Position numbers and translations under genes: made by a program. Source: Caballeronia peredens (GTDB taxonomy: Bacteria; Pseudomonadota; Gammaproteobacteria; Burkholderiales; Burkholderiaceae). From it: a stretch of 64,000 nt of DNA. The notes under the pieces were generated by a model that had not been told where the DNA came from, made no database searches, and worked only from the letters and a program-made list of their open reading frames with translations. Below, in pieces: positions 22,329-33,115 of the stretch; within the stretch, counting starts at the first letter, position 1, and each line of letters opens with the position of its first letter. The stretch lies in the NCBI GenBank assembly GCA_001544595.2, contig FCOH02000003.1, positions 62,001 to 126,000 on the forward strand, given 5' to 3'.

Positions 22329-24524
22329 CTACTGCTTTGCCTGCGTGGTGATCTGAAAGAGGTCGACGGCCACGCGATCGCGCCCATACTTGGCCGACAG
22401 CGCGGCGAGCCGCTTTTCAACGGCGCGCAGATATTCGGGCCGCGCCTCGCTGTCGGGGCGCGCGGCATCGAAGAGCGGCGCGGGCGTGACCATCAGCACG
22501 AGCATCTCCGAACCGAACGGCTTGCCGATGACCCAGTCGCCCATCGTGCCGATGGTCGCCGTGTAGTTCGGCGGCGCCTGATTGTCGCGCGAGCGCTGCG
22601 TGGGCAGCAGATGCACGACGCTGCCGTCGAGCGTGAAGTAATCCACGTTGACGTAGGAATCGAACGCGGGCGTCATCAGGTCGACGATCAGCGGTTCGCC
22701 TTCCGTGAGACGCGTGGCGCGCGAGCGAGTGTGCACCGAAGCCGGCCGCCCCGATTGCCGGTTCGCCGACCAGTACGGGCCGAGCACCTTGAGCAGATCG
22801 CATTTGTCGTCGGCGACCTGCTGCACGCCGAAATTCGTCGTCTTCACGCCGGGCACGCGGCCGAGCGCTTCCTTCAGCCGCGCGAGGCCGTATTTCTGCG
22901 AGACGAAGCCCTGGACGTCGACGGTCTGATCGTGCACGGACGCGACCAGCGCCGAGCACGGCACGCTCGCCAGCACCGGCGTAACCGCCGCTACCGTGAG
23001 TTCCGGCACGGGCGTCGCGGGTACGGCGGGCGTGATCGCCACCGACGACGCCGGTTTCGCCGCCACCTGAGGCGCAGGCGGCGTCACCGCGCCGGCCGTG
23101 CTTGCATCCGGCGCCGACGGTGCTGAAGGCGCAGACGTCGACGATGGCGCGGACGGCGGCGCCTCGCGCGCCACTTCCTCCGGGCCGCCTCGCGACTGTT
23201 CGAAGAAGTAATAGCCCGCGCCCGCGATCAGCACCGCCGCCAGTGCCGCCCCCGCGCCGATCGCGAGTTTCGGCGTGCCGCTTTTCTTCGGCTTGCGGCC
23301 GGTCGCGGTCGACGGCTGCTCCTCGCCGATCTCTTCGAGAAACTGCGCGACGCTCGGCGTGCGCGCTTCGCGCTCGAACGCGAGCGCGGCCTTCAACGCT
23401 TTCCACTCCGTGCTGCCGAGCCCTTCCGGACGATGCGGCTTCATGCCGGCGCTCTTCGCCTGCATCGCGGGCACGCGGTCGAACGGATGTTTTCCCGTGA
23501 GCAGTTCATACGTGATGCAGCCGAGCGCGTAGATGTCGTCGCGCGGATCGGGCTCGCGATGCTCCATCATCTCGGGGCTCGCGTACGCCGGCGTCATTGC
23601 GCCGAGACTGCCGGGATCGAACACGGTTGCTTCGCTTTCTTCCTCGGGCCGCTGAATCACGCGCGAAATGCCGAAATCGATCACTTTCACTTCCGACGTG
23701 TCCGTGAGAAACACGTTGGCGGGCTTGAAATCGCAATGGACGAAGCCGCGCTCGTGCGCGTAGGCAAGCGCGTTCGCCATGCCCTTGAAGATCGGAAAGA
23801 CCTCCGGGAACGGCATGCCTTTGAAATTCGGGTTCCGAAGCAAGCGCGACAACGGCTGGCCGGACAGATATTCCATCGTCAGATAGACGATCTGGCCGTC
23901 GCGGTCGAAGTCGTACACGGTGACGATATTGCGATGCGCGAGCTGCTGCGCCTTGCGCGCCTCGCGCTGCAGCGCGATCAGCGAATTCGGATTGCCGCGA
24001 AACTGCAGATTGAGCACCTTGATCGCGACATACGGACGCCGGTCCGACGCTTCGAGCTTGCGCAGATCGAGCGCCTTGTACACGGTGCCCATGCCGCCGA
24101 TGCCGAGACATTCTTCCAGCACGAAGCGGCTGTTGAGCGTGTCGCCGACGCCCTTCATGCGCTGATCGTGATCGACCATGACCTGCGTCGCCTGGCCGAA
24201 GGTGCCGCTGCTCGGATCGCGCTGTGGCGCAGGCGGCGGCGGAAAGCCGGGCGTGGTCTGCAGACGTGTTTCGTCGCGGCCGATGGGGCCGGTGCCTGAA
24301 TCGGAATCGGGTTGAATGCGCGCCGTGTGCTCCACGCGACGGCGAATGGCCGCGTAGATATCCGGCGGCAGAGGCTTCGCCGCGTGTTCCTCGTCGAGGA
24401 TTTCCATGAGCCGCTTGGCCGGGGTCTGCTCGGTCGCCAGCGCGCCGTCCACCCGTGCAAAGAACTCGTCGCGCGACCCGTCGTCGCCCCGATATGTACG
24501 AATCGCTTGCGCAAAACTTGTCAT
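22329..24524 (-). CDS. Transmembrane serine/threonine protein kinase
   Basis: 731 residues from the ATG at 24524, where the protein begins with a family-typical SFAQAIRTYRGDDGSRDEFF; longer starts exist but look unlikely. The kinase domain runs about 135-400, with glycine loop G141-G143-G146, K169 in VAIKV, catalytic HCDFKPAN (D265, a non-RD kinase) and D283-F284-G285. A proline/alanine linker flanks one membrane helix (about 415-440). The C-terminal half looks periplasmic: a BON-like stretch (VDVQGFVSQKYGLARLKEAL) then a DUF4384-like segment (GEPLIVDLMTPAFDSYVNVDYF). It may couple an envelope signal to cytoplasmic phosphorylation. Confidence 0.88.
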   Translation of the reverse strand: MTSFAQAIRTYRGDDGSRDEFFARVDGALATEQTPAKRLMEILDEEHAAKPLPPDIYAAIRRRVEHTARIQPDSDSGTGPIGRDETRLQTTPGFPPPPAPQRDPSSGTFGQATQVMVDHDQRMKGVGDTLNSRFVLEECLGIGGMGTVYKALDLRKLEASDRRPYVAIKVLNLQFRGNPNSLIALQREARKAQQLAHRNIVTVYDFDRDGQIVYLTMEYLSGQPLSRLLRNPNFKGMPFPEVFPIFKGMANALAYAHERGFVHCDFKPANVFLTDTSEVKVIDFGISRVIQRPEEESEATVFDPGSLGAMTPAYASPEMMEHREPDPRDDIYALGCITYELLTGKHPFDRVPAMQAKSAGMKPHRPEGLGSTEWKALKAALAFEREARTPSVAQFLEEIGEEQPSTATGRKPKKSGTPKLAIGAGAALAAVLIAGAGYYFFEQSRGGPEEVAREAPPSAPSSTSAPSAPSAPDASTAGAVTPPAPQVAAKPASSVAITPAVPATPVPELTVAAVTPVLASVPCSALVASVHDQTVDVQGFVSQKYGLARLKEALGRVPGVKTTNFGVQQVADDKCDLLKVLGPYWSANRQSGRPASVHTRSRATRLTEGEPLIVDLMTPAFDSYVNVDYFTLDGSVVHLLPTQRSRDNQAPPNYTATIGTMGDWVIGKPFGSEMLVLMVTPAPLFDAARPDSEARPEYLRAVEKRLAALSAKYGRDRVAVDLFQITTQAKQ

Positions 24525-24998
24525 CTGTGCGACGCGACGCGGCTCCAAATCGATCGACAATTCACTTGTCGTAACAAATACGAGGTGCTCTTTCGATACT
24601 AGCCTCCGCATGCGCCTTTCGCAAATGGCGTTTTCGATCATGAGCGGCATCGCGCACATGTCGTTCGGAGACCAACACATTCACGCGAGGTGTTGGTGCG
24701 AAGACGGCAAACGCCGCGGTTTGCGCCCGCGCGAACGCGAACGCGGCGCCGCACGCATGCGCAGAAACGTCGCAGAATCAGGATGTTGCGGAATTTCGTC
24801 GGGGAATGATGCGCGCCTGGCACAGGTTTCGCATTGGTAACTGCGCTCCTTGCGGTGGATTGCCATGGCACTCCGCCGCCTTCGGCATGCGTGCCGAACG
24901 GACAGATGTTCGCGCAACGAGCCGGCAAGCGGATTGCCTATACTGATCCACGAGCCGAACAGCGCGCATCGACTCTCATACTTCTGGAGGAAGCAGTC
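24525..24998. other. Divergent intergenic stretch between kinase and double-glycine peptide genes
   Basis: 474 bases. It contains an AT-rich patch at about 24555-24610 close to the kinase start and, further right, the weak sigma-54-like TGGCACAGGTTTCGCA at 24818-24833. Neither is strong enough to call as a promoter. No gene with a ribosome-binding site was found between the two starts. Confidence 0.35.
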
Positions 24999-25220
24999 AT
25001 GGCCGTCATCAAAATCAGGGATCTCGCCGACAGCGTCGAACTGGACCGCCAGGCGATGAACGCGATCGTCGGCGGCGCGCGCGATGGCTTGCGGACGTCG
25101 TTCCGCATCCGGCCGGCGTCGAACGCGAATCGCGTCGTCGATTATCCGGGCGTGCCGGTGAAGGACGTGCCGGTCGAGCAGCCCGGTCCGTTCACGACGA
25201 AGATCGTCAACAAGAAGTAA
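24999..25220 (+). CDS. Small peptide with double-glycine leader (bacteriocin/RiPP-precursor-like)
   Basis: 73 residues. The first 26 residues (IKIRDLADSVELDRQAMNAIVGG, G25-G26) look like leaders recognised and cut after a double glycine by C39-peptidase transporters: an amphipathic acidic helix, hydrophobic residues at spaced positions and a GG end. The remaining 47 residues (ARDGLRTSFRIRPASN and onward) are basic, proline-containing and lack cysteine. TGGAGGAA stands before the ATG. No transporter, peptidase or maturase is encoded next to it, so it is an orphan; secreted signal or antimicrobial is inference. Confidence 0.7.
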   Translation: MAVIKIRDLADSVELDRQAMNAIVGGARDGLRTSFRIRPASNANRVVDYPGVPVKDVPVEQPGPFTTKIVNKK

Positions 25221-25282
25221 CCTCGATACGAGCGAGGGATTGCGTCCTTCGCGTCGTCAGTCAAGCGGCCCACGTCGCGCTG

Positions 25283-28200
25283 TCAGTGCCGCACGGTGAC
25301 GACCGCGCCCGTCACTCCGCTTGCCGCCGTCGTTCCGAGCGAGCGCGCCGAGCGCCTCACCAGCGCGAGGCGCACGCGTTCGCGGCCGGCGCCGTCGAAA
25401 TCGCCGAAATAGCGCGTCTTGCCCGCGACGACCGCGCCGACCGGCACACCGTCGAGATACAGCACGCGATTGCCCGCGAGCGCCGGGACCTTCTCGCCAG
25501 GCAAAAGCGTGCCGACGAGATTGAGCGGATCCACCGCCGAAAGCGCGACGAACGCGCCGTCCTTCGGGCGCTTGCGCATGTCGCGCAAAAGCGGCACGGC
25601 GTCCGGCAGCGCGAATTGCTCGCCCGCGAGCCCGGCGACGAAACGCCCGCCGCGAATCTCGCCGCGCGCCTCCAGCCGATGATAGACGCGCAGCAGTTCG
25701 CGCCACGGCGGCAGCCATCCGGCTTCGCGCTCCAGCAGACGCCAGAACACCACGCCATAGCGGCGCAGCAGCGTCAGCGCGACATGCTCGATATCGTTGT
25801 TGCCGTCGCCGTTGCGTTCGTCGCGGGTTGCGCGGCGCAGGAGCGCCCAGCGGCCGGCATCGTCCATTCCGCCGATGAACAGGCCGCCCCGCCGCGGATG
25901 TCGCGCGAACACGTTGCGCTTCGCGGCCGGCGCGAGCAACGCACGCAGCCCCGCGAAGCTGTCGGCGTTGACGAGCCCGAGCGACACGAGTTCGCCGAGC
26001 GCGTCTTCGAGTTCGGTGCGCAGCAGGCGCGCGTCGGCCAGAAGTTCGTCGAAGAACATCGCGCCGTGCGTTTTCAGCGCCTCGAAGACACGTTCCGCGC
26101 GCGATGAAAGCTGCGGCGCTTCGTCGGCGTTCATCAGCGCATTCCACGCGTCGAGATGACGGCGCGGCAGCAGCACGATCGGCGTGCCGCGCACCGGGCC
26201 GCCGGTCGCCCGCGCGCGTCCGGCCGGCCGCGTCCAGACGATCTTGCCCGCGCGGCAGAGTTCGTCGAGCGCCATGCCGGAATAATCGGCGATGCGCGCC
26301 GGCAGGATTTCGTCTTCCCACGCGACCGCGGGCGCCTCGAATCCTTCGAGCTGTTCGAGCACGGCGCCGAGTGCGTCGCGGCCCTCGCCGCGTGCATCGG
26401 GCGCGACGCGCTGCCATTCGAACAGAAAACGCATGAAGTCCTGCCGCTCGACCGGCTCGATCTCGCGACGCAGCCGGCGCACCGTGTAGCGATGAATCCG
26501 CGCGAGCAGATGGCGCTCGCACCATTCGTCGGCCTGCGCGCCGGGCGTGAAGCGGCCGCGCATCACGTAGCCTTCGGTTTCGAGACGCGTGAGCGCGAGC
26601 GCGACGGCCGACGCGGGCAGCGCGAGCGGACGCGCGATCTCCGGCACCGTCAGCGGACCGAAACCCGAGAGCCGCGCGCGGACGATTTCGACGAGCGCAT
26701 CGTCGGGCGCCCAGGGATCGTCGAAGCCGGGCGGCGGCTGCAGCGGCGGTTGCATCGGCGCGTGTTCGTAGACAGCGCGCACGCACGCGAGCCGCTCGAC
26801 CGGCGTCCACAACGCGTCGTGCTCCGCGATCACGAGACGCGTTGCGCGGCCGGAACGCGCCAGCGCATCGAGCCATGCGGGCCACTCCGCGTGGCGCTGC
26901 GCTTCCGATTCTGCGATGCACGCGAGCGTCGTGAGCGCCTCGTGCATTTCGTCCGCGCGCGTGACGTCGGGCCACGCTTCCTCGCGCACGCTCGCGATCG
27001 CGTCGAGATCGAGCGCGCCGAGATCGTCGGTGGATTGCGGATCGGTCCAGCGACGCGCGAGCACGGCCTGCGTGCGGCGCTCCTCCAGCGGGGCGTCGTC
27101 GAGAAAGGCATACGGCCGCGCCGACAGAATCTCGGCCGCGAGCGGCGACGGCGCCGGCAGCTCGCGCGTGACGAGCCGCACTTCGCCGCTTTCGATGCGC
27201 CGCAGCAGCGCGAGCCAGGCGTCGCTGTCCATCGCGTCGTGCAGGCAATCGTCGATCGTCTGCTCGACGAGCGGATGCGCCGGCACGTCGCGCTCGCCCG
27301 CCAGATTTTCCGCGCACGCGACCTGATCGGGAAAAACCGCCGCGAGCAGATCCTCGCTCTTCATACGCTGCAGTTGCGGCGCGACCTTGCGCCCGCCCGT
27401 GTAGCGCGGCAGCGCGAGCGCGTTGGTCGCGTTCCAGCGCCAGCGCACGCCGAAGAGCGGCGCGTCGAGCAAGGCCTGAATCAGCACGTGTTCCGCCGTC
27501 GCGGAATTGAGATAGCGCCAGACGTCGTCGAGCGCGAAGCTGTGGCTGCCGGTCAGCGAGAGCACGATGGCGTCTTCCGTCGCCGCCGCCTGCAATTCGA
27601 AATTGAACGTGCGGCAGAAGCGCTTGCGCAGCGCGAGCCCCCACGCGCGGTTCACGCGGCTGCCGAACGGCGCGTGGATGACGAGTTGCGTGCCGCCGGA
27701 TTCGTCGAAGAAGCGCTCCATGACGAGCGTGTCCTGAGTCGGCAGCACGCCGAGCGCAGCGCGTGCACGGGCGAGATAGTCGACGATCTGCTGCGCCGGC
27801 TCGTGTCCGATGCCCGTCGCGTCGACCAGCCATGCGACGGCGGCCTCGATGCTGCCGTGCGCGAGCCGCGCATCGATTTCGCCGCGCAGTCTCGAAATCG
27901 CGTGCGAAAGCTCGTCGCTGCGGCCGGGCGCCTCGCCGAGCCAGAACGGAATATTGGGCGGCTGGCCGTTGGCGTTTTCGACGCGCACGCGCCCGCCCTC
28001 CACGCGCACGATCCGGTATGACGTATTGCCGAGCTGGAAAATGTCGCCCGCGAGACTTTCGACGGCGAAATCCTCGTTGACCGTGCCGATCTGCAGGCCT
28101 TGCGGTTCGAGGATGACGGCGAAATCGGCATTGTCGGGAATCGCGCCGCCCGAGGTCACGGCGGTGAGCTTGCCGCCGCGCCTCCCGCGCAGCGTGCGGG

Positions 28201-29659
28201 AAACGGCATCGCGATGCACGTAGGCCGCGCGCACGCCCTGCCGTCCCGTATAGCCTTCGGCGAGCGTGCGCAACACGGCGTCGTAGTGCGCGCGATCGAG
28301 CGCCGCGTACGGATACGCCCGCGTGATGCGCTCGTAGAGCGCGTCTTCGCCCCATTCGCGGCACGACACTTCGGCGGTGATCTGCTGCGCGAGCACGTCG
28401 AGCGGCGCGCGCGGAATCGCGAGGGCGTCGAGTTCGCCGCGCCGCACGCAATCGAGCAAGGCGGCGCATTCGATCAGATCGTCGCGCGATGTCGGAAAGA
28501 GCCGCCCTTTCGGCATGCCTCCGACCTGATGCCCCGAGCGCCCGACGCGCTGCAAAAATCCGCCGATGGATCCGGGCGAGCCGATCTGGCAGACGAGATC
28601 GACGTCACCGATATCGATGCCCAACTCCAGCGACGCCGTGGCGATCAGCACGCGCAACTCGCCGCGTTTGAGCCGCTGCTCCGCCTCCAGCCGGTGCTCG
28701 CGCGCGAGGCTGCCGTGATGCGCCGCGACGGCATCGCGGCCGACGCGCTCGGTCAGATGACGCGCCGCGCGTTCCGCCATGCGCCGCGTGTTGACGAACA
28801 CGAGCGTCGTGCGATGCAGCGCCGACAATTCGGCCAGACGGTCGTAGACGCGCTCCCACATGTCGTTCGACATGATTGCTTCGAGCGGCATCGGCGGAAT
28901 TTCGAGCGCCAGATCGCGCGCGCGGACATGACCGACATCGACGATCTCGCACGGCGCGTTTGCGCCGACCAGAAACTTCGCGACGAGTTCGATCGGCTTC
29001 TGGGTCGCCGACAGACCGATCCGCACCGGCCGCTGCGCCCCCGCGTCTTCGCACAGCGCGTCGAGCCGCGCGAGCGACAGGCTCAGGTGCGAGCCACGCT
29101 TGCTACCCGCCACGGCGTGAATTTCATCGACGATCACCGTGCGCACGGTCGAAAGCATCGCGCGCCCCGAATCCGACGAAAGCAGCACGTAGAGCGATTC
29201 GGGCGTCGTCACCAGAATATGCGGCGGACGCTTCTTCACTGCGTTGCGTTCCTGCTGCGTGGTGTCGCCGGTGCGCACGGCGGCGCGGATCTCGGGCGCG
29301 GGCACGTTCGCGTCGCGCAAGCTCTGCGCGATGCCCGCCAGCGGCTCCTCCAGATTCACGCGGATGTCGTTCGACAGCGCCTTGAGCGGCGACACGTACA
29401 CGACGCGCGTTTCGTCCGGCAGCCGGCCGCCCGCCGCGATGCCGTCGCGCACGAGTTCGTCGAGCGCGGCGAGAAATGCCGTCAGCGTCTTGCCGGAGCC
29501 CGTCGGCGCGGCGACGAGCGTCGAGCGGCGCGCGTGCACGAGCGGCCACGCGCGCGCCTGCGCGGCAGTCGGCGCGGGAAATCTCGCGCGGAACCAGCCG
29601 GCGACGGCGGGATGAAAGCCTTGCAGAGCGTCATCCGTGGAAGCGTTTTTTTCGGGCAT
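25283..29659 (-). CDS. Lhr-type large DEAD/DEAH helicase
   Basis: 1458 residues. Walker A is APTGSGKT (about residue 50), motif II DEIH within [18 protein letters not shown], and later helicase motifs include [19 protein letters not shown] and [14 protein letters not shown] long C-terminal region typical of the Lhr subfamily follows (winged-helix and DEAD/DEAH-associated parts). Lhr proteins translocate 3'-5' on single-stranded DNA, unwind RNA:DNA hybrids and are linked to DNA repair. Cytoplasmic. It is single-copy and not in an operon with the neighbouring phosphoketolase, which diverges from it. Confidence 0.93.
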   Translation of the reverse strand: MPEKNASTDDALQGFHPAVAGWFRARFPAPTAAQARAWPLVHARRSTLVAAPTGSGKTLTAFLAALDELVRDGIAAGGRLPDETRVVYVSPLKALSNDIRVNLEEPLAGIAQSLRDANVPAPEIRAAVRTGDTTQQERNAVKKRPPHILVTTPESLYVLLSSDSGRAMLSTVRTVIVDEIHAVAGSKRGSHLSLSLARLDALCEDAGAQRPVRIGLSATQKPIELVAKFLVGANAPCEIVDVGHVRARDLALEIPPMPLEAIMSNDMWERVYDRLAELSALHRTTLVFVNTRRMAERAARHLTERVGRDAVAAHHGSLAREHRLEAEQRLKRGELRVLIATASLELGIDIGDVDLVCQIGSPGSIGGFLQRVGRSGHQVGGMPKGRLFPTSRDDLIECAALLDCVRRGELDALAIPRAPLDVLAQQITAEVSCREWGEDALYERITRAYPYAALDRAHYDAVLRTLAEGYTGRQGVRAAYVHRDAVSRTLRGRRGGKLTAVTSGGAIPDNADFAVILEPQGLQIGTVNEDFAVESLAGDIFQLGNTSYRIVRVEGGRVRVENANGQPPNIPFWLGEAPGRSDELSHAISRLRGEIDARLAHGSIEAAVAWLVDATGIGHEPAQQIVDYLARARAALGVLPTQDTLVMERFFDESGGTQLVIHAPFGSRVNRAWGLALRKRFCRTFNFELQAAATEDAIVLSLTGSHSFALDDVWRYLNSATAEHVLIQALLDAPLFGVRWRWNATNALALPRYTGGRKVAPQLQRMKSEDLLAAVFPDQVACAENLAGERDVPAHPLVEQTIDDCLHDAMDSDAWLALLRRIESGEVRLVTRELPAPSPLAAEILSARPYAFLDDAPLEERRTQAVLARRWTDPQSTDDLGALDLDAIASVREEAWPDVTRADEMHEALTTLACIAESEAQRHAEWPAWLDALARSGRATRLVIAEHDALWTPVERLACVRAVYEHAPMQPPLQPPPGFDDPWAPDDALVEIVRARLSGFGPLTVPEIARPLALPASAVALALTRLETEGYVMRGRFTPGAQADEWCERHLLARIHRYTVRRLRREIEPVERQDFMRFLFEWQRVAPDARGEGRDALGAVLEQLEGFEAPAVAWEDEILPARIADYSGMALDELCRAGKIVWTRPAGRARATGGPVRGTPIVLLPRRHLDAWNALMNADEAPQLSSRAERVFEALKTHGAMFFDELLADARLLRTELEDALGELVSLGLVNADSFAGLRALLAPAAKRNVFARHPRRGGLFIGGMDDAGRWALLRRATRDERNGDGNNDIEHVALTLLRRYGVVFWRLLEREAGWLPPWRELLRVYHRLEARGEIRGGRFVAGLAGEQFALPDAVPLLRDMRKRPKDGAFVALSAVDPLNLVGTLLPGEKVPALAGNRVLYLDGVPVGAVVAGKTRYFGDFDGAGRERVRLALVRRSARSLGTTAASGVTGAVVTVRH

Positions 29660-29917
29660 TCGCCTATTCTAGGGGCGGTTCCGAAACGGCGCGGATCCCG
29701 GCGCGATGTCGCTGTCAGCCGCGATGGATTGACGCGCCCTTCTGCCCGATTGCCTGGACCGAACTAAGATGTCCAGTCGCGCCGGCCGTGTGCGGAAAAA
29801 CGCCACAAACACGCGCAATCATGTCCGGGAATCCGCAGAGCAAAGCGCGCAGGAACCGATCCTGCGCCGGCCGCACGCACGACGTTCGACCAATCATCTC
29901 ACCGCAAGGAGAAGCAA

Positions 29918-32317
29918 TTGAACGACGACGTCACTGTCACGCCCCCACTCGAGACGCCTCTCGCCCCCGATCTCCTCGCGAAAATCGATGCGTACTGGCG
30001 GGCCTGCAATTATCTGTCGGTCGGCATGATCTACTTGCGCGCCAATCCGCTGCTGCGCGAGCCGCTCAGGGCCGAGCACATCAAGCGGCGCCTGCTCGGT
30101 CACTGGGGCTCGGACCCCGGCCAGTCGTTCGTGTGGGTGCACCTGAACCGCCTGATCAAACGCGACGACCTCAACGTCCTGTTCGTGTCCGGCCCCGGCC
30201 ACGGCGCACCCGCGACGCTCGCCAATTCGTATCTCGAAGGCCATTACTCGGAAATCTATCCCGACCGCAGCGCCGACGAACCCGGCATGCTGCGGCTGTT
30301 CCGCGCGTTTTCGTCGCCGGGCGGCATCGGCTCGCACTGCACGCCGGAGACGCCGGGATCCATTCACGAAGGCGGCGAACTCGGCTACAGCCTGTCGCAT
30401 TCGTTCGGCGCGGCATTCGACAATCCGGATCTGATCGTGGCGACGGTCGTCGGCGACGGCGAAGCGGAAACCGGCCCGCTGGCCACGTCGTGGCATTCGA
30501 ACAAGTTCCTCAATCCCGCGACCGACGGCGCCGTGCTGCCGATCCTCCATCTGAACGGCTACAAGATCGCCAATCCAACGATCCTCGCGCGCATTCCGCA
30601 CGACGAACTCGAAGCGCTCTTCAGGGGCTACGGCTACGAGCCGCATTTCGTCGAAGGCCACGAGCCCGAGGCGATGCATCAGCGCATGGCGGCGACGCTC
30701 GACCGCTGCATCGGCGATATCCGCGCGATCCAAGCGAACGCGCGCGCGAACCCGGAGAACGTCACGCGCCCGCGCTGGCCGATGATCGTCTTGCGTACGC
30801 CGAAAGGCTGGACCGGCCCGAAGGAGGTCGACGGCCATAAGGTCGAGGATTTCTGGCGCTCGCATCAGGTGCCGATTGCCGATCCGGCCAGCAACCATCG
30901 CAACCTCGCGCTGCTCGAAAGCTGGATGCGCAGTTACAGGCCCGAAGAACTGTTCGATGAAGACGGCCGCCTGATCCCCGCGCTGCGCGAACTCGCGCCC
31001 GAGGGCACGCGGCGCATCAGCGCGAACCCGCACGCGAACGGCGGCTTGAAACGCCAGTCGCTCGATCTGCCCGATATCCGCGATTACGCGTTCGAGTTCA
31101 AACGCGCGGCGGGCGTCGAGCGCTCGTCGACTGCCGTGCTCGCCACGTTCCTGCGCGACGTGATCCGCCGCAACATGACGAGCTTCCGTCTGTTCGGCCC
31201 GGACGAGACCGCGAGCAACAAGCTCGACGGCGTGTACGAGGCGTCTGGGAAACGCTGGCTCGCGCAGACGCTGCCCGAAGACGCCGACGGCGGCGCGCTT
31301 TCCATCGACGGCCGCGTGATGGAAATGCTCTCCGAACACACGCTCGAAGGCTGGTTCGAGGGCTATGTGCTGACCGGACGCCACGGTCTTTTCGCGACGT
31401 ACGAAGCGTTCGTGCACGTCATCGATTCGATGTTCAACCAGCACGCGAAGTGGCTTGAGAAGGCGAAGAACGAACTCGACTGGCGGCGCCCGGTGCCGTC
31501 GATCAACCTGCTGATCACGTCGCTCGTGTGGCGTCAGGATCACAACGGCTTCACGCATCAGGACCCCGGCTTTCTCGATGTCGTCACGAACAAGAGTCCG
31601 GGCGTGGTGCGCATCTATCTGCCGCCCGATGCCAACTGTCTTCTGAGCGTGGCGGACCACTGCCTGCGCACGCACGATTATGTGAACGTGATCGTCGCGG
31701 ACAAGCAGCCGCATCTGCAATATCTGAGCATGCAGGACGCGATCGTGCATTGCGCGAAAGGCATCGGCATCTGGGACTGGGCGTCGACCGATCAGGGCGC
31801 GGAGCCGGACGTCGTGATCGCGTGCGCGGGCGACATCGCGACGATGGAAGCGCTCGCCGCCGTCGAAATCCTGAAGACGAACTTCGCCGATCTGAAAATC
31901 CGCTTCGTCAACGTGGTCGATCTGTTCAGGCTCATGCCCGACACTGACCATCCGCACGGCCTCTCCGCCCGGGATTTCGACTCGATCTTCACGCGCGACA
32001 AGCCTGTCATCTTCAACTTCCATTCGTATGCGTCGCTCGTGCACAAGCTCACGTACAACCGCACGAATCACAACAATATCCACGTGCATGGTTATCGCGA
32101 GCGCGGCAACATCAACACGCCATTCGAGCTCGCGATCATCAACGGCGTGGACCGCTACACGCTCGCGATCGATGTAATCGACCGCGTGCCGCGGCTCGCC
32201 GGCAGCGGCGCGCATACGAAGGACTGGCTCAGGAATCAGATCATCGAAAGCGTGCGGTATGCGCACGAGGAAGGCATCGATCGCGACGAGATTCGTGAGT
32301 GGACATGGAAGGGGTGA
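29918..32317 (+). CDS. Xylulose-5-phosphate/fructose-6-phosphate phosphoketolase
   Basis: 799 residues, full family length. Thiamine-diphosphate-binding and active-site marks include GPGHGAP (near 90), [25 protein letters not shown] and [20 protein letters not shown], plus the later [17 protein letters not shown]. It splits xylulose-5-P or fructose-6-P with phosphate into acetyl-P and glyceraldehyde-3-P or erythrose-4-P. The start is a TTG with AAGGAG six bases before it, since no ATG is available before the conserved N-terminus. No acetate kinase gene follows, so acetyl-P would be used elsewhere. Confidence 0.95.
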   Translation: MNDDVTVTPPLETPLAPDLLAKIDAYWRACNYLSVGMIYLRANPLLREPLRAEHIKRRLLGHWGSDPGQSFVWVHLNRLIKRDDLNVLFVSGPGHGAPATLANSYLEGHYSEIYPDRSADEPGMLRLFRAFSSPGGIGSHCTPETPGSIHEGGELGYSLSHSFGAAFDNPDLIVATVVGDGEAETGPLATSWHSNKFLNPATDGAVLPILHLNGYKIANPTILARIPHDELEALFRGYGYEPHFVEGHEPEAMHQRMAATLDRCIGDIRAIQANARANPENVTRPRWPMIVLRTPKGWTGPKEVDGHKVEDFWRSHQVPIADPASNHRNLALLESWMRSYRPEELFDEDGRLIPALRELAPEGTRRISANPHANGGLKRQSLDLPDIRDYAFEFKRAAGVERSSTAVLATFLRDVIRRNMTSFRLFGPDETASNKLDGVYEASGKRWLAQTLPEDADGGALSIDGRVMEMLSEHTLEGWFEGYVLTGRHGLFATYEAFVHVIDSMFNQHAKWLEKAKNELDWRRPVPSINLLITSLVWRQDHNGFTHQDPGFLDVVTNKSPGVVRIYLPPDANCLLSVADHCLRTHDYVNVIVADKQPHLQYLSMQDAIVHCAKGIGIWDWASTDQGAEPDVVIACAGDIATMEALAAVEILKTNFADLKIRFVNVVDLFRLMPDTDHPHGLSARDFDSIFTRDKPVIFNFHSYASLVHKLTYNRTNHNNIHVHGYRERGNINTPFELAIINGVDRYTLAIDVIDRVPRLAGSGAHTKDWLRNQIIESVRYAHEEGIDRDEIREWTWKG

Positions 32318-32371
32318 CCGTCATCGCGCTGCCAGGCTCGAAACGCGCGGTGGGCGAAGAAAGGATCGACA

Positions 32372-32388
32372 GCGCGGCGTCGCCGCGC
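32372..32388 (+). terminator. Candidate terminator hairpin after phosphoketolase
   Basis: GCGCGG (32372-32377) pairs with CCGCGC (32383-32388) around a 5-base loop, followed by CAATAAAAG rather than a T run. It lies 55 bases past the phosphoketolase stop. Confidence 0.4.
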
Positions 32389-32494
32389 CAATAAAAGCAG
32401 CGACAAGACTAATGCCGTTTCTATTCAGAGCGCCCCAGACGAACCGGACTTTCATATCGCCTCCCGATCACTTAAACGGGAAATGCTCGGCCGC

Positions 32495-32518
32495 AGGCTC
32501 GGATTGGCCCGAGCCTGA
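32495..32518 (+). terminator. Second hairpin between phosphoketolase and peptide operon
   Basis: CAGGCTCGG (32495-32503) pairs perfectly with CCGAGCCTG (32510-32518) around a 6-base loop. No T run follows, so factor-independent termination is uncertain; it may insulate the peptide operon from upstream transcription. Confidence 0.5.
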
Positions 32519-32841
32519 GCGTCGAAGAGAGCATCGTGCTCCAATAAAATCGGCTCGGGCGCTTGATAACGCTTGCTCAACAGCAAATAAAAAAATCCCT
32601 ACGCGTCTAAATTTTCCGTCATTGGAACTATCAAAGTCAATTCTCTCCATCTCGGTTGTAATTTTGATTTTCCTCCGAATTATTTAGAAACTAAGAATTT
32701 ACTCATACTAGAATACCAGGCCTTTTATAAAATATTCTATGTCGCTTGCAGATTTTTATCGCGCGGAACATTTCTGCGAAACTAAAGAATGCACGCGTCA
32801 CCAGCCTGATAAATTCGGTTTCGTTAAAGAGGAATATCATT

Positions 32842-33075
32842 ATGGCGATTTCATTGAAAAACATACCGACAAATCATGAGTTGACCGCTGGCGAGGTCGA
32901 ACCGATCGTAGCCAATGTCAAATACGCACAGCGCAATGATGTCGAGGTGGAACCGGTCGTAGCCAACGTCAAATACGCACAGCGCAATGATGTCGAAGTG
33001 GAACCGGTCGTGGCCAATGTCAAATACGCACAGCGCAATGATGAAGAAGTAATGGCGGTTGCCGAGGCTGCCTAA
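32842..33075 (+). CDS. Repeat-containing RiPP-like precursor peptide
   Basis: 77 residues, not recognised as a known family. A short leader (MAISLKNIPTNHELTAG, 1-17) is followed by three 17-residue units: EVEPIVANVKYAQRNDV (18-34), EVEPVVANVKYAQRNDV (35-51) and EVEPVVANVKYAQRNDE (52-68), ending EVMAVAEAA. Every unit keeps ANVKYAQRND, while only one Ile/Val and the last residue change. There is no signal peptide, cysteine, serine or threonine in the repeats, so lanthionine or thiazole chemistry is excluded; Arg, Asn, Asp, Lys and Tyr remain as modification sites. AGAGGA precedes the ATG. It heads an operon of a 2OG oxygenase, exporter and methyltransferases, which is why a modified multi-core product is proposed. 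Confidence 0.8.
   Translation: MAISLKNIPTNHELTAGEVEPIVANVKYAQRNDVEVEPVVANVKYAQRNDVEVEPVVANVKYAQRNDEEVMAVAEAA
32893..33045 (+). repeat. Three in-frame 51-base repeats in the precursor gene
   Basis: Units at 32893-32943, 32944-32994 and 32995-33045. The AAATACGCACAGCGCAATGA word is identical in all three; differences elsewhere are few and mostly at third codon positions. The near identity at DNA level indicates recent duplication or ongoing homogenisation. Confidence 0.92.
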
Positions 33076-33115
33076 AAGGTGCGGTGAAGCGTATTCATTG
33101 CTGAACCCGCTTCTT

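Larger units (their letters stand above)
32318..32841. promoter_or_regulatory. Intergenic control region before the repeat-peptide operon
   Basis: 524 bases. The left part holds two hairpins that probably end the phosphoketolase transcript (32372-32388 and 32495-32518). From about 32560 the sequence turns strongly AT-rich, unlike the rest of the window, and contains a TATAAA -10-like element near 32730 without a good -35. An AGAGGA ribosome-binding site lies 12 bases before the peptide ATG. The base composition suggests this front end arrived by transfer. Confidence 0.5.

Noticed and set aside
22254..23126. Plus-strand frame opposite the kinase C-terminus
   Set aside because: Arg-rich composition without motifs; the kinase reading on the other strand is complete.
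24818..24833. Sigma-54-like site TGGCACAGGTTTCGCA upstream of the double-glycine peptide
   Set aside because: Spacing fits, but the -12 element is TCGC instead of TTGC and it lies about 165 bases from the gene; too weak to call as a feature.
29894..32266. Long minus-strand frame opposite phosphoketolase
   Set aside because: Shadow of a fully conserved gene; composition dominated by Arg, His and Ala.
32690..32740. Possible sigma-70 promoter (TATAAA) before the repeat-peptide operon
   Set aside because: No acceptable -35 at 16-18 bases; reported only as an AT-rich control region.
32893..33045. Tandem repeats considered as a CRISPR array
   Set aside because: Units are contiguous with no spacers, stay in frame and encode protein; no cas genes nearby.
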